A DNA stretch of 64,000 nucleotides, from the NCBI GenBank assembly GCA_035457705.1, contig DATIBD010000064.1, forward strand, positions 164,383 through 228,382, given 5' to 3'. The notes below the pieces were generated by a model. The model had not been told where the DNA came from. It saw nothing but the letters and a program-made list of their open reading frames with translations, and did not search any database. This DNA comes from DASPGQ01 sp035457705 (GTDB lineage: Bacteria > Acidobacteriota > Vicinamibacteria > Marinacidobacterales > SMYC01). Both the position numbers and the translations under genes were made by a program. Shown piece by piece: positions 45,726-55,029 of this stretch. Positions within the stretch are counted from its first letter, which is position 1; each line of letters starts with the position of its first letter.

Positions 45726-48700
45726 TCATTCCCGAATCGCGCTCTTCAGTCGATCGAGATGAGCCTCGTCGTGGGTTCCAACTCCCGCTAGCACCGTGCG
45801 CGTTGCCGATTCGAGGAAGTCTTCGAGCTCGAGAAGCTGTCTGTGCTGGTCCGCTGCTTTCCCCGTGGCAGTGAGGATCGCCCGTCGGAGCTTCGGCGCC
45901 TCCGCCCGGCGACAGGCGCCCACGTAGGCCTTCAGAACATCGCCGACGAAAGCTCCCGTTTCCTCGGTGACCCTCGAGAGAAACCCCGCGCCCGCGTGAT
46001 TGACGAGATCGTTGACCGCCGCCGTGGCGATGATCTCTCGCCGCAGCGGATGGCTATGGAAGCTGCTCGAGAAACTCGTGCGCAATCGCATCGGGAAATA
46101 CTCGACGAGAAAGGGAAGGGCCTCTTCACTCTCGGGAAAATCGCTCTCCAGCACGTCGGAGAAAGCCCGGATCTTCACGTGTCCGAGGACGAGTGCCAGG
46201 AGGGGTCGCGCAAGACCTCGAACTCGAGAGGTCGTTTCCAACAGCTCGGTGCGTGACGGCACGTCGTTTCCCGCTCGATCCATTACGCCGCTCGAGACGA
46301 GCTTGGAGACGAGATCGACGAAGGCCTCGTAGCGCTCGACGCTCCTCAGACCGTCGAGGGTCAGGGCGAGCGCCTGGGCGTCGTTGTCGGCCAGCACGAG
46401 CTCCGCCACCTCCTCGGTCATCTCCATGAAGATTCGATCGCGCTCCGATCGGTTCGCAATCTCGCCCTTCTTGACGAGCAGGTTCAACAGAATCTTGATA
46501 TTGACCTCGTGATCGGACATGTCGACGCCGCCGGAATTGTCCACGGCGTCGGTATTGAGGATGCCGCCGTTTGCCCAGTACTCGAGACGAGCTTTCTGCG
46601 TCAGACCGAGGTTTCCGCCTTCACCCACGACACGGGCGCGGAGATTCTCCGCATCGACTCGCACCCGATCGTTGGCGCGATCCCCCACTTCCACGTTCGT
46701 CTCCGTGGAGGCCTTGACGTAGGTACCGATGCCCCCGTTATAGAGGAGATCAACCGGGCTCGTCAGAATGCGCCGGATCATCTCTTCACCGCTCACCCGG
46801 TCCTCGATGATGCCGAGAACCGACTTCATTTCCGGGCTCACGGCGATGCTCTTCGCCGACCGATCGAAAATCCCGCCTCCTGTGCTGATGCACCTCGTGT
46901 CGTAATCTCGCCAGGACGAACGCGGCAGACGAAAAAGCCTCTCCCGCTGCGCGTAGCTGACATCGGGGTCAGGACTCGGGTCTACGAAGATATGCAGATG
47001 GTTGAACGCCGCGAGCAGCCTGATCTTCTTCGATTGGAGCATGCCGTTTCCAAAGACGTCGCCGCCCATGTCTCCGATTCCGACGACGGTGAACGGGTCC
47101 TGCGAAACGTCGAGGTCGAGGTTTCGGAAATGGTGCTTGATACATTCCCAGGCACCGCGAGCGGTGATACCGACTTTCTTGTGGTCGTAGCCCACGCTCC
47201 CGCCCGAGGCGAAAGCGTCGCCGAGCCAGAAGCCGTAATGCTTCGCGACCGCATTGGCGGTGTCGGAAAGATGCGCCGTCCCCTTGTCGGCGGCGACGAC
47301 GAGGTAGGGGTCGTCCCCGTCGTGACGGATGACCTCGGGAGGGTGAGCCACCTCACCATCGACGATGTTGTCGGTAACGTCGAGCAGACCGGAGATGAAC
47401 TCTCGATATCGATCAATGACGTAGCCATCGAGAGCCGGCCGGGGTGGAAGCTTTCCCTTGAGCACGAAGCCCCCTTTCGAGCCCACCGGAACGATGATCG
47501 AGTTCTTGACCATCTGGGTCTTCATCAAACCGAGGATTTCGGTGCGAAAGTCGTCGTGACGATCGCTCCAGCGGATCCCGCCGCGAGCCACCCTGCCACC
47601 GCGCAAATGGATACCCTCGAGTCTCCTCGAGTGAACGTAGATTTCGTAGAGGGGTCGCGGGGACGGCATGCCCTCGACGCGGCCGCTATCGATCTTTATG
47701 GCGACGACTGGCCTCTCGGGTCTTTGGTAAGCGTTCGTTCGCACGGTGGCGTCGATCAGATTGGCGAGCGCCCGAAGGACCTCGTCGTCCATGAGGTTCC
47801 CGACGGCATCGAGAGCCGCGCTGAGCCTCTCCTGAACGTCCGCCACGACGGTCTCGCGGTCGGAAACGGTGGGGTCGAAACGCGCCTCGAAGGCCTTGAC
47901 GAGGGTTTCCGCCACCCGGGAGTTCTGGAGAATGACTCCATTGACCGTCTCGAGGTTGTAGTGCGGTCGAATCTGCTGCAGATGATTTCTCAGGGTTCGA
48001 AGAACCTCGACCTGGCGCCAGGTGAGACCCGTCGTCACGATGAGAGCGTTCAGCGCCCCGTCGCTCGCCCTCTCTTCGTCGAGCGCACGCAACGCATCGG
48101 CCAGTCGGTCGATGCCGCTCACGAGGGCGCGGATGCGCTCGGCGGTGTCTTCGATCTCGTAACGGTACAGGTGGGCGCGATGTCCGACGGGTAGCTGAAT
48201 GGGAATGTGCAGCTCGCCCGTCACTCTCAGTCCGAGGTTCCGCAATGTCGCGAAGGTCTCGATGAAGCCCAAGGCCCGGGGCGAGTACACTTTCAGCGTG
48301 GCACGCTCGGCCGTGCGGGGAACGATCGCGACCTCGAGACGCGCCTCGAGGACCTCGAGACGTTCGAGATCAAGAGGTACTTCTTCGGGAGGCGTCGATT
48401 CGCGATAGATGCCGCTGCGCGTGTCGTGCGTCACCCATCGAAGAAAGAGACGCCGTCCCTCTCTTTCACCAAAGTGATTGGTCAGAGCGCGCGCCACGAC
48501 GTCTTCCCAGGTGGTGATGAACTCCTCGGTTACGCGCCGCGCCTCGTCTTCGTCAACGGGATGTTCGAGTCGCTCGGAGTCGAAATAGAAAATCAGCAGT
48601 TGCACGCTGCCGGCGTCCTCCGATGCCGCGAAGCTGACTCTACCGAAACGCTCGGAGAAGGCCCGCTTGAGAGCGCTCTCGAATTGATACGAATACCGGA

Positions 48701-50006
48701 AACGGGAAAACCCAACATAGAGGGCTACGTAGCTCCGCGCCTTCCGACAATGGATCGCGATCTCGTCGTCTCCCGTCATTTGCACGATGCGGTCCATGAA
48801 CGGTTTCAGCTCGGCGACCGAGGCGTAGAAGAGCTCGCGTCGCGGGAATTTGTCGAACAATGCCCTGGTTTGCCGGTAGGCATAGGACATGGGCGCCGCT
48901 CCGCTCTCGGCGATCAGCCAGCGCTGCTTCTCGCGCAGCAAGGGAAGATCCGCAGCGCGCTGCGCGAAGGAGCCTTGGGAGAACCGTCCCAGCAGCAGCG
49001 TCGCCCGTTCGAGCCGCCCTTCCTCGCCCCACTCGCGCACGACGATGTCGTCGATGGGCTCGAGGTGGTAGATCGCCGAAGCGTCGCTCGTATAGTCGAT
49101 ATCGATGATGCGCTCGTCTTCCGTCCACGGCGCGAGCGTGCGTTCGACGCCGTCCATGAGGCCCGGGAAGACGACTGGCAACAAGGTCTCGTCACGGAAC
49201 ACACCGAGAGCACTCTCGGGAATCCGAACGGGAACGCCGTCCGTTCCGATGCGATAACTCACGATTCCCATGAAGATGAAGTTCTCCGCCGTCAACCACT
49301 CGAGGAACTCCTGGGCCGGCTCGAGATCCAGGACGGTGCCTCGGCGAGAACGGACTCGACGCTTGAGCGCTCGTCCGCTCGAGAGCATTTCGTCGAAGTC
49401 CTCGAGCGCGAGAAACACACACTTCAATACGGAGAAGATCTCGTGCTGGATCCGCCTCAAGCGCTCTTTCGACTCGATATGCTCGATCCGGAATCGACAC
49501 AGGAGCTCTTTGTCCCCCTCGGAGTGGGCGTCGCCAATCCACACGACACGCTCCCACTGGCGGCGAACCGTCAGAATCGGGTGAATCGCCGAGAAGACAC
49601 GGAGGCCGGCCTTGCGGAAATAATTCTTCAGACTGTCGAAGATAAATGGAGCGTCCGGCGTGTGCGTCTCCACGATGGTCGTGTCCATCGGGATCTGCTT
49701 GCCGCGAACCGCATGGAGCGACTCGCTTTCCTGCGAATGGCGGACCACGACGTGGAGCCCGGGAAGGCCCCGGTAGAGCTGGGTGGGTGGAGGGAGCTCT
49801 TTAACGAAGAACCGAAAGTTGTCGCGAATGCGCTCCGCGAGGTCCACGGACGATATACCATAGGCCATCCACTCCGGGAGCGAATCGTAGACCACGCGAG
49901 CGAAGGACCCGAGAAGCTCTTGGTCGTCCGGGTCGGCGTTCTCCTGGAGGTGGGCCAGCACCCCGTCAAGTTTTATTGCTTTCTCTTCTGCACTGACATT
50001 GAACAT
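45726..50006 (-). CDS. NAD-specific glutamate dehydrogenase, large (GDH180) type
   Basis: 1426 residues. The long N-terminal region (1-700) has ACT-like sensory folds seen in this class. The dehydrogenase core spans about 740-1180: RVARGGIRWSDRHDDFRTEILGLMKTQMVKNSIIVPVGSKGGFV, GGEVAHPPEVIRHDGDDPYLVVAADKGTAHLSD, AFASGGSVGYDHKKVGITARGAWECIKHHF and VGIGDMGGDVFGNGMLQSKKIRLLAAFNHLHIFVDP. It oxidises glutamate to 2-oxoglutarate and ammonia with NAD+. GDH180 proteins are usually about 1600 residues, so this one is shorter, mainly at the N-terminus. The divergent lhr gene lies 104 bases away. It fits glutamate catabolism together with the SSADH-like gene nearby. Confidence 0.93.
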   Translation of the reverse strand: MFNVSAEEKAIKLDGVLAHLQENADPDDQELLGSFARVVYDSLPEWMAYGISSVDLAERIRDNFRFFVKELPPPTQLYRGLPGLHVVVRHSQESESLHAVRGKQIPMDTTIVETHTPDAPFIFDSLKNYFRKAGLRVFSAIHPILTVRRQWERVVWIGDAHSEGDKELLCRFRIEHIESKERLRRIQHEIFSVLKCVFLALEDFDEMLSSGRALKRRVRSRRGTVLDLEPAQEFLEWLTAENFIFMGIVSYRIGTDGVPVRIPESALGVFRDETLLPVVFPGLMDGVERTLAPWTEDERIIDIDYTSDASAIYHLEPIDDIVVREWGEEGRLERATLLLGRFSQGSFAQRAADLPLLREKQRWLIAESGAAPMSYAYRQTRALFDKFPRRELFYASVAELKPFMDRIVQMTGDDEIAIHCRKARSYVALYVGFSRFRYSYQFESALKRAFSERFGRVSFAASEDAGSVQLLIFYFDSERLEHPVDEDEARRVTEEFITTWEDVVARALTNHFGEREGRRLFLRWVTHDTRSGIYRESTPPEEVPLDLERLEVLEARLEVAIVPRTAERATLKVYSPRALGFIETFATLRNLGLRVTGELHIPIQLPVGHRAHLYRYEIEDTAERIRALVSGIDRLADALRALDEERASDGALNALIVTTGLTWRQVEVLRTLRNHLQQIRPHYNLETVNGVILQNSRVAETLVKAFEARFDPTVSDRETVVADVQERLSAALDAVGNLMDDEVLRALANLIDATVRTNAYQRPERPVVAIKIDSGRVEGMPSPRPLYEIYVHSRRLEGIHLRGGRVARGGIRWSDRHDDFRTEILGLMKTQMVKNSIIVPVGSKGGFVLKGKLPPRPALDGYVIDRYREFISGLLDVTDNIVDGEVAHPPEVIRHDGDDPYLVVAADKGTAHLSDTANAVAKHYGFWLGDAFASGGSVGYDHKKVGITARGAWECIKHHFRNLDLDVSQDPFTVVGIGDMGGDVFGNGMLQSKKIRLLAAFNHLHIFVDPSPDPDVSYAQRERLFRLPRSSWRDYDTRCISTGGGIFDRSAKSIAVSPEMKSVLGIIEDRVSGEEMIRRILTSPVDLLYNGGIGTYVKASTETNVEVGDRANDRVRVDAENLRARVVGEGGNLGLTQKARLEYWANGGILNTDAVDNSGGVDMSDHEVNIKILLNLLVKKGEIANRSERDRIFMEMTEEVAELVLADNDAQALALTLDGLRSVERYEAFVDLVSKLVSSGVMDRAGNDVPSRTELLETTSRVRGLARPLLALVLGHVKIRAFSDVLESDFPESEEALPFLVEYFPMRLRTSFSSSFHSHPLRREIIATAAVNDLVNHAGAGFLSRVTEETGAFVGDVLKAYVGACRRAEAPKLRRAILTATGKAADQHRQLLELEDFLESATRTVLAGVGTHDEAHLDRLKSAIRE

Positions 50007-50097
50007 CGTAAACCGCGAGAAATAAGTTTAACCCCGATTGGACTTTCTCGATAACCCGATCGCCGGGGAACGGCCCAGGAAGCCGACGCCTGCGCGG

Positions 50098-50103
50098 TAG
50101 ACT
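50098..50103 (+). promoter_or_regulatory. -10 hexamer of lhr, giving a near-leaderless transcript
   Basis: TAGACT ends 7 bases before the ATG (50111). There is no -35 match and no Shine-Dalgarno, the same arrangement as argS. Confidence 0.4.
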
Positions 50104-50110
50104 GGCTAGC

Positions 50111-53100
50111 ATGGATTTGTTCGGGCCTTCGGTCGTTAGCTGGTTCGAAACGAGCTTCGAAGAGCCCACTCGCGTGCAACGAGAGGGCTGGCCGATCGTC
50201 GCCCGGGGGGAGAACGCCCTCCTGCTCGCCCCAACCGGGAGCGGGAAGACGCTGGCCGCCTTTCTCTGGGCGATCGATCGGTTGACACGCCTCGCGCCTG
50301 ACGCCCCTCCCGGGGTGCGTATCCTGTACGTCTCTCCGCTGAAAGCGCTCGTGTACGACGTCGAGCGCAATCTACGAGCCCCACTCGCCGGCATCTCCCG
50401 TCGGGTGGAGCCCGGCCTCAGAGAGATTCGTGTCGACGTGCGCACCGGGGACACGTCGTCGCGGGAGCGGCGACTGCAATCGAGAGACCCCTCCGATATC
50501 CTTGTCACCACGCCCGAGTCGCTGTTCCTGATTCTAGGCTCTCAGGCCCGCGCGACGCTCCACTCGGTGAACACCGTCATCGTCGACGAGATCCATTCGC
50601 TGGCAGGAACGAAACGTGGTGTCCACCTCGCGCTCTCACTCGAGAGGTTGAGCGATTTGACCGAGCGGGAGCCGCAACGGATCGGACTCTCCGCCACCGT
50701 GAGACCAGCCGGAGACGTTGCCCGTTTCCTTGGAGGATCACGCGACGTAACGGTCGTGGATGCCAGCGAGCCCGCCCACATCGAGCTCGCGATTCGTGTG
50801 CCGGTACCCGACATGGAGAACATCGGGTCCACGGCCGACGCCGAGGTTTCCGGCCCTGACGCGCCGTCACCCAGGGAGCCAGGCTCCCTGTGGTCCCGAA
50901 TTTATCCCGAGCTACTGACGCTCATCCGCAACCATCGCTCCACGATCGTCTTCGTCAATAGCCGCTCGCTCGCCGAGCGCATCGCTCAACGCCTCAACGA
51001 GCTCGCTGGCATGCCCCTCGTGAGCGCGCATCATGGAAGCCTCTCCCACGTCAAGAGAAACGAGATCGAGGAGTCTCTCAAGATCGGTTCCGTCAAAGGG
51101 ATCGTCGCGACGAGCTCGCTCGAGCTGGGGATCGACATGGGCTCGGTCGAGCTCGTCATTCTGGTCGAATCACCTGGCTCGGTCGCGAGGGGGCTCCAGC
51201 GAGTGGGCCGTTCGGGACACGCCGTCGGGGAGAAGAGTCGCGGTATAATTTTCCCCAAGTTTCGTGGCGATCTGCTCGAATGCGCCGTCACTGCGAGTCG
51301 GATGCTCGACTCCGCCATCGAATCGATTCGGGTTCCCGAGAATCCCCTCGACGTTCTCTCTCAGCAGATCGTCGCCATCGTCGCCGATGCGCCCCGCAGC
51401 GTCGACGAGATCGAGACGCTCGTCAAACGGGCGTTTCCCTACCGCGAGCTTTCGCGGGAAGTGCTTGTATCGGTTCTCGACATGCTCACCGGTCACTACC
51501 CCTCCGAGGATTTGGCCGATCTCAGGCCCCGGATCGTATGGGATCGAGCTCGTGACGTGCTCACGCCGAGAAAGGGAGCGAAGATGATCGCCCTTCTCAA
51601 CGCCGGGACGATTCCCGACCGGGGGCTTTTCGGCGTTCACCTCGGGGAAGGCGGACCCAGAGTGGGCGAGCTGGACGAGGAGATGGTCTACGAGTCGAGA
51701 CGAGGAGACATCTTCTATCTCGGCGCGTCGTCGTGGCGGGTCGAGGCGATCACGCGCGATCGGGTCATCGTCTCTCCTGCCCCGGGCGAGCCGGGAAAGA
51801 TGCCGTTCTGGAAAGGTGATGGACCGGGCCGGCCCCTCGAGCTGGGACGCGCCATCGGGGCGTTCGTGCGAGAGCTCTGGGAGACCGCTCCCGCGGAGCG
51901 CCGAAACTGGCTCATGAAACGGGCACCGTTGGACAATTTCGCCGCCGCGAACCTCGGGCGATATATCGAGGAGCAAAAAGAGCACACGGGCTCGCTGCCC
52001 ACCGACCGGGAGATCACGGTCGAAAGGTTCCGCGACGAGCTCGGCGACTGGCGCATCGCCGTGCTGACGCCGTTCGGCTCGCGCGTCCACGCGCCCTGGG
52101 CTCTCGCGATTCAAAACGTGCTGTCGTCCCGCGCGGGCTACGAAGTGGAGACGATGTATACCGACGATGGCATCGTGCTCCGCCTGTCCGAGGTCGACGA
52201 GCCACTCTCTCTCGAGCTTCTCTTGCCCGACCCGGACGAAGTCGAAGATCGGGTCGTGGACGAGCTCGGCGGCTCGGCGCTTTTTGCGAGCGCGTTCAGA
52301 GAGAACGCGGCCCGGGCACTCCTTCTCCCCCGGCGGCGTGCGGAGCAGAGGACTCCCTTGTGGCAGCAGAGGCTCCGGGCGAAGAACCTGCTCGGCGCGG
52401 TGCGGCGCTTCTCCTCGTTTCCGATAGTCCTCGAGACTTACCGCCAGTGTCTCCGCGACGTTTTCGACCTGCCCGCCCTCGGGGAAGTTCTTCGCGGAAT
52501 CCAGAGCCGGACGATTCGCGTGCATGACGTAGAGACGTCTTCCGCCTCGCCGTTCTCCCGTTCGCTCACGTTCGCGTACGTGGCCAACTATCTCTACGAG
52601 CAGGATGCGCCGCTCGCCGAGCGCAAGGCCCAGGCACTGACGCTCGATCGCGGCTTGCTGCGGGAGCTGCTGGGCCAGGCCGAGCTTCGAGATCTCATCG
52701 ACGCCGAGGTGCTCCAGGAGGTCGAGGACGAGCTCTCCCGCAAAGCCGAAGGCTGGAGGGCCCGCAATCCGGACGAGCTCGAAGACCTCCTGCGGCGATG
52801 CGGAGACCTGTCGAGATCGGAAATCACGGCGCGGACGACGGAAGATCCGCAGCCCTGGATCGGAAAACTCACGGACGAGCGCCGGGCCGTGGAAGTCTTG
52901 CTTTGCGGAGAGCCGCGGTTCATCGCAATCACCGATGCGGGACGCTACCGCGACGCTCTCGGCTGCGTGCTTCCCGCCGACCTGCCCATCGGAGTTTTGG
53001 CCACGGTGGAACACCCTCTCACCGGGGTGATGCTTCGATACGCCCTGAGCCACGGCCCGTTCACGACCGAGTCCGTTGCCCACCGCTACGGTCTCTTGCC

Positions 53101-54472
53101 GGAACAGCTCGAGCCCGTTTTGAGACGCCTCGAGAGCGACGGACGTCTCGTTCTCGGTGAGATCCGCCCCCTGGGCTCCCGCGCCGAGTGGTGCGACCCC
53201 GACGTGCTTAGACGACTCAAGCGAAGAACGCTCGCGAAGCTTCGAAAAGAGGCGGCGCCCGTAGAAGCGAGTGTCCTGGGAAGCTTTCTTCCCGCATGGC
53301 ACGGACTCGCGGAGCCGGGAAAAGGCTTGACGCGTCTCACGGAAGCCATCGATCGCCTCGAGGGCCTGCCACTTCCGTGGTCGTCCCTCATCGAAAGCGT
53401 TCTCCCGCGAAGGGTCACGGATTTTCGCCTGGAGATGCTCGATATGCTCTCCGCTTCCGGAGCCATCGTCTGGATCGGGGCGGGAGCTCTCGGGCCGCGC
53501 GACGGTCGCATCGTCTTGTATCGACGCGAGCGAGCCCCTCTTCTATTGCCCTCGCCGGAAGCTTACGAGCCACAAACCGAGCTCGAGCGAGCCGTGCTCG
53601 AGCATCTCGAGCACCGCGGCGCCTCGTTCACCGTGGAGCTTGCACCGAAAGACGTCTCGTTCCGGGATCTCGAGCAAGCTCTGAGGAGCCTGATGTGGGC
53701 AGGTTGCATCACGAACGATACGTTCTTTCCCCTTCGCGCTCTCGGAAAATCGGCAAAGCCCCGCGCGTCCCGTGGCTCCCGTGGCTCGACCGGGAAGTAC
53801 GGCGGTGGACGATGGTCTCTGGTCAAGGGTCTCGCCGACCCAGCCATCGCGGAGACCGAGAGTGCCCACGCGCGGATTACGATGCTTCTCGAGCGCTATG
53901 GGCTTGTCAGTCGGGCAGCCGCCGGATTCGAGGATTTGCCCGGAGGCTACCAGGCGATCTATCCGCTCTTGCGGGAGATGGAGGAGCGGGGGCGACTCAG
54001 GCGCGGCCATTTCGTCGAAGGGCTGTCTGGCTCGCAGTTCGCCCTTCCGGGGGCCGTCGAGAGGCTTCGCGCATCGCGGATCCAGAAAGGTCCGGAAGGG
54101 AATGCTTATCTGGCCGTCGACCCGGCGAACCCCTATGGCGCAATCCTTCCCTGGCCGTCCAACGAAAAGGCATCCGCCCGGCCGCGTCGCGTGGCGGGCG
54201 CCTGGGTCGTGCTTCATCGAGGCAGACTCGTGCTCTATCTCGAGCGCGGAGGACGATCCCTTTTGACATTCGGGGAGTTCTCCGACCCCAATGTGGCGCG
54301 CGCCGCAATCGAGACGCTCGTGAACCTTCCCACATCGAGACCGCGCCGGCTTCGGATCGCATCTATCGACGACGAGCCGCCAACCGAAAGCCGCCACGGC
54401 CCGTTGCTCCAGGAGCTCGGTTTCTTCCGAGAGGCGACGGCGATGGTCTACGCGGAGCACCCCCGAGCGTGA
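50111..54472 (+). CDS. lhr: Lhr-type ATP-dependent helicase (large form)
   Basis: 1453 residues, close to full-length bacterial Lhr. The core helicase shows Walker A PTGSGKT (41-47), motif Ia SPLKAL, DEIH (159-162), motif III LSATVRP, STIVFVNSRSLAERIAQRL, STSSLELGIDMGSVELV-like motif V and QRVGRSGH motif VI. WH and beta-barrel domains follow (about 420-830), then the large Lhr-C-terminal region. Lhr moves 3' to 5' on single-stranded DNA, unwinds RNA:DNA hybrids and acts in DNA repair or recombination. The C-terminal half (about 900-1450) matches the Lhr-CTD of mycobacteria and Pseudomonas. No partner nuclease or ligase gene is adjacent. Confidence 0.95.
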   Translation: MDLFGPSVVSWFETSFEEPTRVQREGWPIVARGENALLLAPTGSGKTLAAFLWAIDRLTRLAPDAPPGVRILYVSPLKALVYDVERNLRAPLAGISRRVEPGLREIRVDVRTGDTSSRERRLQSRDPSDILVTTPESLFLILGSQARATLHSVNTVIVDEIHSLAGTKRGVHLALSLERLSDLTEREPQRIGLSATVRPAGDVARFLGGSRDVTVVDASEPAHIELAIRVPVPDMENIGSTADAEVSGPDAPSPREPGSLWSRIYPELLTLIRNHRSTIVFVNSRSLAERIAQRLNELAGMPLVSAHHGSLSHVKRNEIEESLKIGSVKGIVATSSLELGIDMGSVELVILVESPGSVARGLQRVGRSGHAVGEKSRGIIFPKFRGDLLECAVTASRMLDSAIESIRVPENPLDVLSQQIVAIVADAPRSVDEIETLVKRAFPYRELSREVLVSVLDMLTGHYPSEDLADLRPRIVWDRARDVLTPRKGAKMIALLNAGTIPDRGLFGVHLGEGGPRVGELDEEMVYESRRGDIFYLGASSWRVEAITRDRVIVSPAPGEPGKMPFWKGDGPGRPLELGRAIGAFVRELWETAPAERRNWLMKRAPLDNFAAANLGRYIEEQKEHTGSLPTDREITVERFRDELGDWRIAVLTPFGSRVHAPWALAIQNVLSSRAGYEVETMYTDDGIVLRLSEVDEPLSLELLLPDPDEVEDRVVDELGGSALFASAFRENAARALLLPRRRAEQRTPLWQQRLRAKNLLGAVRRFSSFPIVLETYRQCLRDVFDLPALGEVLRGIQSRTIRVHDVETSSASPFSRSLTFAYVANYLYEQDAPLAERKAQALTLDRGLLRELLGQAELRDLIDAEVLQEVEDELSRKAEGWRARNPDELEDLLRRCGDLSRSEITARTTEDPQPWIGKLTDERRAVEVLLCGEPRFIAITDAGRYRDALGCVLPADLPIGVLATVEHPLTGVMLRYALSHGPFTTESVAHRYGLLPEQLEPVLRRLESDGRLVLGEIRPLGSRAEWCDPDVLRRLKRRTLAKLRKEAAPVEASVLGSFLPAWHGLAEPGKGLTRLTEAIDRLEGLPLPWSSLIESVLPRRVTDFRLEMLDMLSASGAIVWIGAGALGPRDGRIVLYRRERAPLLLPSPEAYEPQTELERAVLEHLEHRGASFTVELAPKDVSFRDLEQALRSLMWAGCITNDTFFPLRALGKSAKPRASRGSRGSTGKYGGGRWSLVKGLADPAIAETESAHARITMLLERYGLVSRAAAGFEDLPGGYQAIYPLLREMEERGRLRRGHFVEGLSGSQFALPGAVERLRASRIQKGPEGNAYLAVDPANPYGAILPWPSNEKASARPRRVAGAWVVLHRGRLVLYLERGGRSLLTFGEFSDPNVARAAIETLVNLPTSRPRRLRIASIDDEPPTESRHGPLLQELGFFREATAMVYAEHPRA

Positions 54473-54540
54473 ATGAAGGCGCTCGGATGTGGTCAGCTGC
54501 TCAGACGCTGGGCTGGTCGCGGGTAGGTGTATTCCTCAAT

Positions 54541-54950
54541 TCCCCGGATCGTGCCTTCATACTCATGTTCATCACCCACACGATCGCTGGTTAGCGGGCC
54601 GCCTTTCCGCGAGTGGCTCCTCTCGATGCTTCGCTCCGATGCAGCGTTCTCTCTATCCGAACAAGTGCTGTCGAGCGCAGCTCGACTGACGACCCATCCC
54701 CAAGGTTTTCAAGGAGCCTTCCACGTTGAGCGAGGCGTTCGAGTTCGTGAACACGTTGAGAGAGCATCCGAACTGCCGCATCGCTCGTCCGGAAGACAGA
54801 CACTGGTCCGTGTTCTCCCGCCTTTGCGAGGTTTCGAAGGCAAAGGCCAATCTCGTCACCGATGCCTGGTTCGCGGCGATTGCAATCGAGTCGGGATGCA
54901 CTCGGGTTACGACGGACCGCGACCATGCCCGCTCGTCGTTCAATCCCTGA
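54541..54950 (+). pseudogene. Decayed vapC-type PIN-domain toxin gene
   Basis: Two frames carry successive pieces of one PIN-domain RNase. In the first, IVPSYSC...FREWLLSMLRSDAAFSLSEQVLSSAARLTTHP (to about 54700). After a C4 run (54698-54701) the next frame continues KVFKEPSTLSEAFEFVNTLREHPNCRIARPEDRHWSVFSRLCE ... ANLVTDAWFAAIAIESGCTRVTTDRDHARSSFNP. This is the usual VapC ending with DA...A.A and TTDRDHA. Removing one C would restore the frame. The N-terminus lacks a recognisable acidic MIVPD-N start, and no antitoxin gene precedes it. Part of the FPGLRW motif before the end is also missing. Confidence 0.75.
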
Positions 54951-55029
54951 CGGAACCATCGAAACCAGGCGACAAAGTGAGCCCGCATAAACGGTTAGCG
55001 AGATTAGGCCTGGTGGCAGTCGCCTCGGC

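Noticed and set aside
46509..48194. 561-codon open frame on the plus strand
   Set aside because: It is fully antisense to the NAD-glutamate dehydrogenase core. The product has no domain and shows the composition expected of a GC-rich shadow frame.
51170..53302. 710-codon open frame on the minus strand
   Set aside because: It lies opposite the Lhr helicase, which is conserved throughout; the shadow product has no recognisable fold.
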